The notes: a model not told the origin generated them from the letters alone. DNA of 7,334 bases from an uncultured Actinomyces sp. (GCA_900556405.1 USPB01000099.1:1-7334); one strand, 5' to 3'; shown: positions 1-6,051, numbered from the stretch's first letter. Program-made: numbers and translations.

Positions 1-769
1 AGGTGTTGGGGTTGGAGAAGATGTCCAGCTGCTGCTTGATGTTGGCCTTGACGGGCACGTCGCGCAGCCAGATGAAGGCGAGGATCGCCGCGAGGATGCA
101 CCACGGAATGAAGAAGGCTGCGGCGTTGTAGACCCAGATCTCCTGGCCGGCGGCTTCGCCGGCGACCTGCCTCTGGGGCGCCAGCCAGGTCAGACCGAAA
201 AGACCGAAGCCCATGAGGATGGGGCCGACCAGCTGGATAACGGACATGCCGAGGTTACCGATGCCGCCCTGCAGGCCGAGGGCCGTGCCGGACAGGCGCT
301 TGGGGAAGAAGTAGCCGGTGGAGGCCATGTAGCCGGAGAACGAGCCGCCGCCGATGCCGCACATGAAGGCAAGGGCCAGCAGGACCCCGTAGGGGGTCGT
401 GTTGTCCTGGACGACGTAGAACCAGCCCGCCATGGGCAGGATGAACAGCAGCGAGGTGATGCCCACGAGCTTGCGGGTGCCGATGAGGGGCGGCAGGAAC
501 ATGTAGATGAGGCGCAGGATGCCGGCCGCGAGGCCGGGCAGAGCGGTGAGCCAGTACAGCTGCGACTTGTCCAGGTTGAAGCCGAGAAGCGTCAGCTTCG
601 GCGCGATCGCGCTAGGCAGGAACCACACGCAGAACGCCAGGATCAGCGAGTAGGTCGTGATCCACAGCGTGCGCCACGCAAGCTTCGAGTCCCACGTGGA
701 TTCGTCGTTGGGGTTCCAGTCAGTGAGCAGGTAGCGGCTCTTCTTGGCCGCGGGTTCGGTCGCGCTCAT
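1..769 (-). CDS. narK: NarK-type nitrate/nitrite transporter, N-terminal half (3' end beyond window)
   Basis: Major facilitator superfamily protein of the nitrate/nitrite porter family, expected to import nitrate or exchange it for nitrite across the cytoplasmic membrane. 256 codons are visible, about half of a usual ~450-aa, 12-helix protein, with no stop before the left edge. The start ATG (complement of 767-769) follows a GAGGAG Shine-Dalgarno. About six hydrophobic segments are visible: residues ~32-55, 70-93, 100-120, 127-150, 160-195 and 214-236. R86 in helix 2 sits where E. coli NarK has its substrate-binding Arg89. The nitrate signature is clear at residues 138-179: GIGGGSFSGYM, then FFPKR, then ALGLQGGIGNLG. 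Family assignment is secure from these motifs. Direction of transport, and whether narGHJI follows off the left edge, cannot be seen. The neighbouring Moco genes support a role in nitrate respiration. Confidence 0.9.
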   Translation of the reverse strand, partial: MSATEPAAKKSRYLLTDWNPNDESTWDSKLAWRTLWITTYSLILAFCVWFLPSAIAPKLTLLGFNLDKSQLYWLTALPGLAAGILRLIYMFLPPLIGTRKLVGITSLLFILPMAGWFYVVQDNTTPYGVLLALAFMCGIGGGSFSGYMASTGYFFPKRLSGTALGLQGGIGNLGMSVIQLVGPILMGFGLFGLTWLAPQRQVAGEAAGQEIWVYNAAAFFIPWCILAAILAFIWLRDVPVKANIKQQLDIFSNPNT

Positions 770-992
770 GGCTCTCCTCGTGTCTGAAGGGCGTCCGGGC
801 GCGGGCGCACGCCGGACATTCTTTAACACGGAGGCTACCAATGGAAATGACGTAACCCACACGAACTCATTGGGACGTACATCACCCTTGGAAACGTTGG
901 GAAAAGTCCTCCTACAAGGCAAGATACGGCGGACAACAAGACCACAATTGACCGCCGTTAGAAAACACCGGCATTACGGAATTTAAGGGAGG
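770..992 (-). other. Intergenic region between moaA stop and narK start
   Basis: 223 bases that should hold the narK promoter, or serve as a read-through spacer from moaA, since both genes are on the minus strand. It is richer in A/T than the flanking genes. I see no convincing intrinsic terminator after moaA, only a four-pair GCCG/CGGC stem without a T run. I also see no well-spaced -35/-10 pair and no good FNR- or CRP-type palindrome. A GC-rich inverted repeat (793-817) lies just before the narK Shine-Dalgarno. A moaA-narK co-transcript is therefore possible but unproven. Confidence 0.4.
774..779 (-). promoter_or_regulatory. Shine-Dalgarno of narK
   Basis: The minus strand reads GAGGAG four bases before the narK ATG. 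This fixes the start and shows that narK has a 5' leader, unlike moaA, moeA and the nuclease-like gene in this window. Confidence 0.7.
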
Positions 993-2057
993 TTACCCAC
1001 CAATACGACTCATCGTGCGCGACGGGCGCGCAAAAGCGTCGAGATTGAGGCCGTGCGCGGCCGGCTTCGTCCACATCGCATCGGCCCATCGGGCCGCAAT
1101 CTGGGCGTCGTCTCCACCTCCACGCAGCAGGTCGCGCAGCGATGTCTCCTCGGTGGAAAACAGGCAGGAACGCACCATGCCGTCAGACGTGAGGCGCGTG
1201 CGGTCGCAGGCATTGCAGAACGGGTCAGACACGGAGGCGATGACGCCGAGCCTCTTGCTCGGATCACCGTCGACGATCCAGCGTCCCGCCGGCGAGTGCG
1301 GATCCTCGCGCGGCGCGGGAGTCAGCGTGTGGCGGGTCCCCATAATGTGCAGGATCTCGTCGGCCGTCATGATGTTCTGCCGATCCCAGGTGTCCGCCGG
1401 GCCGATCGGCATCTGCTCGATGACGCGCAGCTCAATGCCTCGGTCCAGGCAGTAGTCGACCAGGTCGGGCAGGTCGGCCTCGTTCATGCCGCGCAGCACG
1501 AGGGTGTTGACCTTGATGGGACTCAAGCCCGCGCGGGCGGCAGCCTCGATCCCCTCGAGGACGTCAGCGAGGCGGTCGCGGCGGGTGATCGCCGCGAAAT
1601 GCTCGGGATCCAAAGAATCGAGCGAAATGTTGACGCGATTCAGGCCCGCATCCTTCAGGCCCTGGGCGCGCTTGGCCAGGCCCAGCGCGTTCGTCGTCAG
1701 AGCCAGGTCGAGCGGCTTCCCCTCGTCGGTGCGCAGGTGGGAGCACTCGGTGATGATCCCCTCGAGGCCTCGGCGCAGGAGCGGCTCACCTCCCGTGAAG
1801 CGCACCTGGCGGATCCCCAACCTGTGCACGCCGATGCGAATGAGGCGCACGACCTCGTCGTCTGTCAGAGTGTCCTCGGTGGGCAGCCAGTCCAGGCCTT
1901 CGGGGGGCATGCAGTAGGAGCAGCGCAGGTTGCAGCGGTCGGTGAGCGAGACGCGCAGGTCTCGGGCGACGCGCCCGAAGGTGTCGACGAGCCGCAGCGG
2001 CGCGTCACACGCAGCTGCATCTGCCGCCTGAGAGGCGGAAACGAACTCGACAGACAT
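993..2057 (-). CDS. moaA: GTP 3',8-cyclase MoaA (radical SAM, Moco step 1)
   Basis: Radical S-adenosylmethionine enzyme that converts GTP to (8S)-3',8-cyclo-7,8-dihydro-GTP, which MoaC turns into cyclic pyranopterin monophosphate. It is 354 aa, slightly longer than the usual ~330. The core begins near residue 21 (LRLVDTFGR, RDLRVSLTDRCNLRCSYC), so the first ~20 residues are a nonconserved extension. The SAM-cluster cysteines are C42, C46 and C49. FTGGEPLLR follows as the SAM-binding GGEP motif. The C-terminal second 4Fe-4S ligands are C281, C284 and C298 (FCNACDRTRLT ... RSCLF). The protein ends in the conserved Gly-Gly (SRIGG). The start ATG (complement of 2055-2057) has no Shine-Dalgarno but sits six bases after a TAGGGT hexamer, so it is probably leaderless. 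moaA is divergent from moeA-moaC, with the repeat/nuclease module between them, and is followed by narK on the same strand. Confidence 0.97.
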   Translation of the reverse strand: MSVEFVSASQAADAAACDAPLRLVDTFGRVARDLRVSLTDRCNLRCSYCMPPEGLDWLPTEDTLTDDEVVRLIRIGVHRLGIRQVRFTGGEPLLRRGLEGIITECSHLRTDEGKPLDLALTTNALGLAKRAQGLKDAGLNRVNISLDSLDPEHFAAITRRDRLADVLEGIEAAARAGLSPIKVNTLVLRGMNEADLPDLVDYCLDRGIELRVIEQMPIGPADTWDRQNIMTADEILHIMGTRHTLTPAPREDPHSPAGRWIVDGDPSKRLGVIASVSDPFCNACDRTRLTSDGMVRSCLFSTEETSLRDLLRGGGDDAQIAARWADAMWTKPAAHGLNLDAFARPSRTMSRIGG

Positions 2058-2063
2058 GGCGCA

Positions 2064-2069
2064 ACCCTA
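2064..2069 (-). promoter_or_regulatory. Candidate -10 box of leaderless moaA
   Basis: On the minus strand TAGGGT is followed by six bases (TGCGCC) and then the moaA ATG. A TANNNT hexamer ending seven bases before the start codon places the transcription start on the A of ATG, as in actinobacterial leaderless mRNAs. No clear -35 is visible. Support comes from the identical spacing before the 2495 and 3694 starts. Confidence 0.5.
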
Positions 2070-2482
2070 CCGCGATTTGCCCTGTGTTCGCCCCTCGAAA
2101 AACCGACTCCAACCGGCATCATGCGGCCCCGGCCTCGTTGTTGAGAGAAACGAGACAGGCACCGGAGCCCAATCAGCGTGGCCAAGCGAGAATTATGCAG
2201 CCACGATCCCTCCACACAGCACAGACTCAGGATATTGCGCCCGACGCGTCACCCACGAAGGCGCACGTGGGGGTTTGGCAGCATGCGAAGCCTTCCCACG
2301 GCGTGTCGCCGGCGTGTCGACCCCTTGGATGGCGCAAATCCCCCCAGCCTCCCACATCCGGGCCGTTGAAACGAGCTGCAACGGTACAACTCAGCCCGCA
2401 CCTCACCAGCCGCACATGGCCGTCATTAACAATCAAGCAAATTAGTGCACTCAAAACCGCAATGGACTGAAATCTATCGCAC
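2070..2482. other. Long intergenic region upstream of moaA and of the nuclease-like gene
   Basis: Over 400 bases without a convincing gene. From left to right it holds the upstream region of moaA, a small stem (CTCGTT 2134-2139 with AACGAG 2149-2154), repeat copy 1 (2269-2379), and an A/T-richer stretch from about 2420 that leads to the promoter of the 2495 gene. Short open frames here overlap the repeat and have no ribosome-binding sites or homology that I recognise. No Moco-riboswitch-like structure was recognised upstream of moaA. Confidence 0.5.
2269..2379 (+). repeat. Flanking repeat copy 1 (111 bp, direct copy of 3539-3649)
   Basis: Aligns without gaps to 3539-3649. I count 8 mismatches in 111 bases (about 93% identity), four of them in the first 13 positions. 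The 98 bases from 2282 have only four mismatches. It contains the tandem 11-mers CGGCGTGTCGC and CGGCGTGTCGA (2300-2321 region). Its right inverted arm (2329-2345, ending in a run of C) is intact. Its left arm (2269-2284) is decayed, with four mismatches relative to the complement. The copy lies 115 bases upstream of the nuclease-like gene and 211 bases upstream of moaA. Confidence 0.93.
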
Positions 2483-2488
2483 TAGAAT
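2483..2488 (+). promoter_or_regulatory. Candidate -10 box of leaderless nuclease-like gene
   Basis: TAGAAT, a near-consensus -10 hexamer, is followed by six bases (TCACTC) and the ATG at 2495. No Shine-Dalgarno is present, so leaderless transcription is likely. No recognisable -35 is present. The hexamer overlaps the right half (GCACTA, 2479-2484) of an inverted repeat whose left half is TAGTGC at 2443-2448. Confidence 0.55.
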
Positions 2489-2494
2489 TCACTC

Positions 2495-3511
2495 ATGAGC
2501 CAAGAAGTCAGGGGCAACGACGCTCCTTTCATCCTCGACGCCGTTGAACGCGCGATCATTCGCGTGCCGCGCTCCAGCCACCACGGCCTGTCGAAGATAC
2601 CTGCAGTTGTGAACATCGCAGGCAAAACCTACCTCGACCTTGCGCGCCTAACGGATATAGACACACGTCAACTACCGCAGGTCGTGCTCGCCGCACGCCT
2701 CTACCATCTCGCGCGCACACACCGTGCCATGGTGGTCACCGGTCAGTGCGCACTGTGGGCACACGGATACGCGAATGATCCACAAGTTCCTCCCATCAGT
2801 GTTGTCACGCGTTCATCGATTCGACCAATCAGCATCCCCTCCACAACAATCGGACCTCACTCGTTCCCGTCGGTAACGGTCACACCTACACACGTCTGCC
2901 ACCTCCCACGCGCAGACAATGTTCGAGGCCTCCTCATCGAGATCCTCGAAGCAGCGCAGATCACCGTCGCACGGACCTCACCGAACCGGAGAGTCGCCTT
3001 CACCCAGCTCTGCATGATCGGCAACGCCTTCACACACTTCGATAACTTCCACCTCACAGACTCACGCCGACACGAGAAGTACTGGAAGGAGTTACTGAGC
3101 GCAGAGCTTACGCGTCTTGGCAATGGGGCTCGGGGCCGCTCTCAAGCACAGTGGATCATCGCCCATGCTGATGCCGGATGCGCCTCCCCCGGAGAAGCGC
3201 GCGTACTGTACGAGCTGTGTGCCGCCGGTCTGACAGGCATGCGCACACAGGTCGAGGTGCACACGCGGGGTCGTCGTTACTTCATCGATTGCGCGTTCCC
3301 CGTCGAGAAAGTCGGCATCGAGTTCGACGGGCGCACCAAATACGGCGATAATCCGGGCAGTATTCACGCCTCACTTTCCCGCGAGCGCGAGCGTCAACGT
3401 CACCTGGAGGCCGAGGGCTGGCACATCATCCGCGTCGGATGGCACGATCTGGAGCATCCAGACGAGCTTGTTGCGCAGGTCCGCGCGGCGCTCGCCGCGC
3501 GCCTGGGGTGA
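2495..3511 (+). CDS. DUF559/VSR-like PD-(D/E)XK endonuclease-domain protein
   Basis: 338-aa protein of unknown role. The C-terminal ~110 residues resemble the DUF559 domain, related to very-short-patch-repair (VSR) endonucleases. Visible elements are E234 in SPGEARVLYEL, then FIDCAF with D265, then VGIEFDG with E276 and D278, K282, an Arg/Glu-rich helix (RERERQRHLEAEGW), and a closing strand IIRVGWHDL. This order matches a PD-(D/E)XK core. Residues ~60-115 (VVTGQCALWAHGY, then a strand-rich stretch) recall the middle part of actinobacterial proteins annotated as AbiEi-antitoxin-like/DUF559. The extreme N-terminus is not a clear helix-turn-helix. There are no membrane segments or signal peptide. 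The gene stands alone between two copies of a 111-bp repeat, separates moaA from moeA, and uses more A/T-rich codons than the Moco genes, all of which suggest acquisition. Possible roles are defence, an orphan toxin/antitoxin-like regulator, or handling of the flanking repeats. Function is inferred from fold only. Confidence 0.75.
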   Translation: MSQEVRGNDAPFILDAVERAIIRVPRSSHHGLSKIPAVVNIAGKTYLDLARLTDIDTRQLPQVVLAARLYHLARTHRAMVVTGQCALWAHGYANDPQVPPISVVTRSSIRPISIPSTTIGPHSFPSVTVTPTHVCHLPRADNVRGLLIEILEAAQITVARTSPNRRVAFTQLCMIGNAFTHFDNFHLTDSRRHEKYWKELLSAELTRLGNGARGRSQAQWIIAHADAGCASPGEARVLYELCAAGLTGMRTQVEVHTRGRRYFIDCAFPVEKVGIEFDGRTKYGDNPGSIHASLSRERERQRHLEAEGWHIIRVGWHDLEHPDELVAQVRAALAARLG

Positions 3512-3538
3512 GACGACGTGAGAGCGGTCGGCCCAACG

Positions 3539-3649
3539 GGGGGATTTGCGCCATGCGAAGCCTTCCAGCGGCGTGTCGCCGGCGTGTCGACCCCTTGGAT
3601 GGCGCAATTCCCCCCAGCCTCCCACATCCGGGCCCTTGAAACGAGCTGC
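3539..3649 (+). repeat. Flanking repeat copy 2 (111 bp, direct copy of 2269-2379)
   Basis: Begins 27 bases after the stop of the nuclease-like gene and ends 44 bases before the moeA ATG. It contains a near-perfect inverted repeat. The left arm is 3538-3554 (GGGGGGATTTGCGCCAT) and the right arm is 3599-3615 (ATGGCGCAATTCCCCCC), with one mismatch in 17 pairs. The loop is 44 bases and holds two tandem 11-mers (CGGCGTGTCG core). A 34-base conserved tail (3616-3649) lies outside the hairpin. There is no T run after the stem, so it is not a typical intrinsic terminator. Confidence 0.93.
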
Positions 3650-3681
3650 CACCGACGCCCCTCCCCCGCCCCACCTGGCTC

Positions 3682-3687
3682 TACACT
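3682..3687 (+). promoter_or_regulatory. Candidate -10 box of leaderless moeA
   Basis: TACACT is followed by six bases (GGTGTC) and the moeA ATG at 3694. No Shine-Dalgarno is visible. The spacing is identical to that before moaA and the 2495 gene, consistent with transcription starting on the A of the start codon. Confidence 0.5.
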
Positions 3688-3693
3688 GGTGTC

Positions 3694-4971
3694 ATGCACG
3701 ATCCCACCTTGTCTACCGCGCAGCATCGCGAGCTGATTGAGGCGCTGGCGCTCAGCCACGTTCTCCCCCACGACACGCTTCCTGTCGAGGAGTGCCTGGG
3801 TCGCCGCCTGGCCGTCGACATCAGCTCGTTGATCCCGCTGCCGCCGTTCACGAATTCCGCGATGGACGGGTTTGCGGTGCGTCACGAGGACCTGGAGGGC
3901 GAGGGCCCCTGGACGCTGCCCGTCGCCGGTGATATTCCGGCGGGCGACACCCGCGACAATCACCTTGAGAAGGGGCAGGCGTGGCGCATCATGACGGGCG
4001 CCCCCATCCCGGCTGGCGCGGACACCGTCGTCAAAGTCGAGGACACGGACCACGCGGCGGGCATCGCGCAGGCGCCCGAGACGGTGGAGATCCGCGTCGC
4101 CCCGAAACTGGGCGAGAACGTGCGCGTTGCGGGCGAGGCCCTCGCGGCCGGTTCCCCGGTCCTGGAGGCGGGACGTGTCCTGGACGGGACGGCCCTGTCG
4201 GCCGCTGCCTCGGTCGGGCACGGCACTCTGACGGTTCTGCCCCGACCGCGCGTCATCGTTGTGTCGACGGGCACGGAACTCAAGCAGGCCGGTGAGACTC
4301 TCGAGCGCGGCCAGATTCCCGATTCGAACGGCATCCTGCTGCGCGGCCTCGTCGAGGAGGCCGGCGGGCGCGTCGTCGCTCACCTGCGTACGGGGGACAC
4401 CCCGGCGGAGCTGCGCCGGGCCCTCAACGAAGCCCCGGAGGCTGACCTGGTCCTGACCGCAGGCGGCATTTCGGCGGGAGCCTTCGAGGTCGTGCGTCTG
4501 ACGCTTGGCACTGACGCGGGCTTCCACCACGTCGCCCAGCAGCCGGGCGGCCCGCAGGGCGTGGGCTCGACGCAGGTGGGCACGGGCGGCCGTGAGACGC
4601 CGGTCATCTGCCTGCCCGGCAACCCGGTGTCGGTCTTTACGACGTTCCACATGTACGTCGCGGGCGTGCTGGCGGTCATGTCCGGCCTCGTCGCCCCCGA
4701 GCGCGGCGCGACCGCCCCGAGCGGCGTCCTCGCCCGCGCGCACATGGGCTGGGACTGCCCGTCCGGGAAGACGCAGTTCATCCCGCTTCGCTTCGTTTCC
4801 GCAGAGGGGGACGAGGCCGGGGTCCGCTGGGTGGAGCCGGTGCACCCCCTGGGGTCGAAGTCGCACTTGGTGGCCTCGCTGGCGAACACGGAGGCGATCG
4901 GCGTGGTCTTGCCGGACGTTGAGCAGGTTGAGGTCGGCCAGGAGCTGGCTGTCGTCCCGCTCGTGGGCTGA
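3694..4971 (+). CDS. moeA: Molybdopterin molybdenumtransferase MoeA
   Basis: Inserts molybdate into adenylylated molybdopterin, the last common step of Moco synthesis, in the cytoplasm. The 425-aa length is normal. The N-terminal MoeA region (~7-170) contains PPFTNSAMDGFAV (50-62), with D58 in the conserved SAMDG motif, and MTGAPIPAGADTVVKVED (100-117). The MoCF-binding domain (~185-335) contains VSTGTEL, DSNG at 210-213, TAGGISAGAFE (255-265), QQPGGPQG and LPGNPVS (307-313). The C-terminal beta domain follows (~340-425). In the GGxSxG loop the acidic residue is Glu265 where E. coli has Asp, a form I associate with actinobacterial MoeA. The start is set by the conserved N-terminal length and the TACACT box. 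moaC follows on the same strand, 32 bases after the stop if its GTG at 5004 is used, so the two are probably an operon. Confidence 0.97.
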   Translation: MHDPTLSTAQHRELIEALALSHVLPHDTLPVEECLGRRLAVDISSLIPLPPFTNSAMDGFAVRHEDLEGEGPWTLPVAGDIPAGDTRDNHLEKGQAWRIMTGAPIPAGADTVVKVEDTDHAAGIAQAPETVEIRVAPKLGENVRVAGEALAAGSPVLEAGRVLDGTALSAAASVGHGTLTVLPRPRVIVVSTGTELKQAGETLERGQIPDSNGILLRGLVEEAGGRVVAHLRTGDTPAELRRALNEAPEADLVLTAGGISAGAFEVVRLTLGTDAGFHHVAQQPGGPQGVGSTQVGTGGRETPVICLPGNPVSVFTTFHMYVAGVLAVMSGLVAPERGATAPSGVLARAHMGWDCPSGKTQFIPLRFVSAEGDEAGVRWVEPVHPLGSKSHLVASLANTEAIGVVLPDVEQVEVGQELAVVPLVG

Positions 4972-4992
4972 CCCCACGAGTGACAGATAACG

Positions 4993-4998
4993 AGAGGA
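4993..4998 (+). promoter_or_regulatory. Shine-Dalgarno deciding the moaC start
   Basis: AGAGGA lies five bases before GTG 5004. This favours 5004 over the in-frame GTG at 4980, which has no Shine-Dalgarno. Confidence 0.65.
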
Positions 4999-5003
4999 AA
5001 TTC

Positions 5004-5486
5004 GTGAAGTTTACACACCTGAACGAAGACGGCGCCGCCTACATGGTGGACGTGACCGCGAAGACTCCGACGGTGCGTCAGGCGAGCGCCGTGTGTCGCG
5101 TGGATTGTTCGCCCGAGGTCATGCAGGCCCTGCGCGACGGCACTGTCCCGAAGGGCGACGTGCTGGCGGTGGCCCGCGTGGCCGGTATTTCCGCGGCAAA
5201 GCGTGTCCCCGAGCTGCTACCCCTGGCGCACACGATCGGTGTGCACGGCTGCGCGGTGGACCTGAGCCTGGAGGAGGACCACGTGGCGATTCGCGCGACC
5301 GTGCGCACGGCTGATCGCACGGGCGTGGAGATGGAGGCGCTGACCTCGGTGACGGTCGCGGCGCTGGCGATCGTCGACATGGTCAAGGGCGTGGATCGCT
5401 CCGCTCGCATCCGCGAGGCGAAGATCGTGGCGAAGTCGGGTGGCCGCAGCGGCGACTGGGTGCGCCCGGAGGACCCCCAGGACTGA
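5004..5486 (+). CDS. moaC: Cyclic pyranopterin monophosphate synthase MoaC
   Basis: Converts the MoaA product to cyclic pyranopterin monophosphate. Starting at GTG 5004 gives 160 aa, beginning MKFTHLNEDGAAYMVDV. This matches the length (161 aa) and N-terminus of E. coli MoaC. An upstream GTG at 4980 would add eight residues. Catalytic positions are visible: K50 (corresponding to E. coli K51), H76 (H77) in LLPLAHT, GVEMEALT with E109 and E111, and DMVK with D125 and K128 (K131). AKSGGRSGDW at the C-terminus is the family signature. The usual LCHP around the histidine reads LAHT here. It probably relies on the moeA promoter and is terminated by the hairpin at 5506-5540. Confidence 0.95.
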   Translation: MKFTHLNEDGAAYMVDVTAKTPTVRQASAVCRVDCSPEVMQALRDGTVPKGDVLAVARVAGISAAKRVPELLPLAHTIGVHGCAVDLSLEEDHVAIRATVRTADRTGVEMEALTSVTVAALAIVDMVKGVDRSARIREAKIVAKSGGRSGDWVRPEDPQD

Positions 5487-5505
5487 CGCGTCCCACTGTA
5501 CGAGG

Positions 5506-5540
5506 AGGCCGCCCGCAGCGTGTATGCAGGGCGGCCTTTT
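5506..5540 (+). terminator. Intrinsic terminator of moeA-moaC
   Basis: Nine-pair GC-rich stem: AGGCCGCCC (5506-5514) with GGGCGGCCT (5529-5537). It can be extended by GCA/TGC across a bulged A, and it ends in TTTT (5537-5540). It starts 20 bases after the moaC stop. On the minus strand the stem is not followed by a T run, so it acts mainly for the plus-strand operon, in the narrow gap before the convergent mogA stop at 5559. Confidence 0.9.
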
Positions 5541-5558
5541 CGTTGCTATCTCAGGCTT

Positions 5559-6050
5559 TTAAACGCGCGGGTGGTCGCCGCCCGCGAGCTGGTCGATGAT
5601 GTGGGCGACGAGCGGGCCGATGACGGCCACGGCATCGGTGACGCCGCCGCGCGAGCCGGGTGCGTTGACGACGAGGGCGCCCTCGGGCGAACGCGCGGTC
5701 ACGCCGACGAGGCCTCGCGACAGGGCGGCGGATGCGACCTTTTCCTCGCCGCGGCGCCGAATCGCGTCGGCGAGGCCGTCGATGCGCGTCACGAGGAGCG
5801 GCTCGGTGGCCTCGGGGGTGACGTCGCGGGGGGCGAGGCCGGTGCCACCGGTCGTGAAGACGAAGCGGGCGCCATCCGCCACGGCCGCAGTGATCGCGCC
5901 GCGGATGGCGTCGACGTCGTCGGGGACGATCTCGACCGACGCCTCGATGTCGTGGTCCGCGAGGAGACGCGCGGCGAGGGGGCCGGAGAGGTCCTCGGCG
6001 AGGCCAGCGGAGCAGCGGTCGGAGACCGTGATGACGCGTGCGGGAATCAT
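5559..6050 (-). CDS. mogA: Molybdopterin adenylyltransferase, MogA/MoaB family
   Basis: Activates molybdopterin by adenylylation before MoeA inserts molybdenum. 163 aa, a single MoCF-binding domain of usual family length. Motifs in order: VITVSDRCSAG (6-16, D11), VPDD with D44, TTGGTGLAPRDVTPEAT (66-82, with D76), LSRG (110-113) and NAPGSRGGVTDA (129-140). The reading frame is open further upstream, but that part lies inside the tadA gene in another frame and lacks family motifs, so I chose ATG 6050. This ATG begins two bases after the tadA stop ends (TGACATG) and has no Shine-Dalgarno, suggesting translational coupling. A GTG seven codons upstream is a less likely alternative. MogA and MoaB cannot be told apart securely from sequence alone. 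Confidence 0.92.
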   Translation of the reverse strand: MIPARVITVSDRCSAGLAEDLSGPLAARLLADHDIEASVEIVPDDVDAIRGAITAAVADGARFVFTTGGTGLAPRDVTPEATEPLLVTRIDGLADAIRRRGEEKVASAALSRGLVGVTARSPEGALVVNAPGSRGGVTDAVAVIGPLVAHIIDQLAGGDHPRV

Positions 6051-6051
6051 G

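Noticed and set aside
744..986. 80-aa plus-strand frame over the narK start and upstream region
   Set aside because: Overlaps the narK start antisense, with no ribosome-binding site or family resemblance.
1053..2144. 363-aa open frame on the plus strand
   Set aside because: Antisense to moaA, whose iron-sulfur motifs prove the minus strand. No Shine-Dalgarno or family motifs.
2193..2381. Similar short peptides encoded by both repeat copies on the minus strand
   Set aside because: The similarity follows from the DNA repeat itself. There are no ribosome-binding sites, and the inverted arms and indifferent codon positions argue against coding.
3538..3615. Hairpin as terminator of the nuclease-like gene
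   Set aside because: The stem is strong but the loop is 44 bases and no T run follows. The same element also occurs upstream of the gene, where a terminator would make little sense.
3636..3641. TTGAAA in the repeat tail as a -35 box for moeA
   Set aside because: It is 40 bases from the TACACT -10 candidate, far beyond a workable spacer, and no -10 lies 16-18 bases downstream of it.
2269..3649. CRISPR array or insertion sequence
   Set aside because: There are only two repeat units, 1.16 kb apart, with no spacers, no transposase and no target-site duplication that I could see at the outer ends.
3400..4977. 525-aa open frame on the minus strand
   Set aside because: It lies antisense to moeA and runs through repeat copy 2. 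The protein has no recognisable family and is low complexity, as expected for a shadow frame in GC-rich coding DNA.
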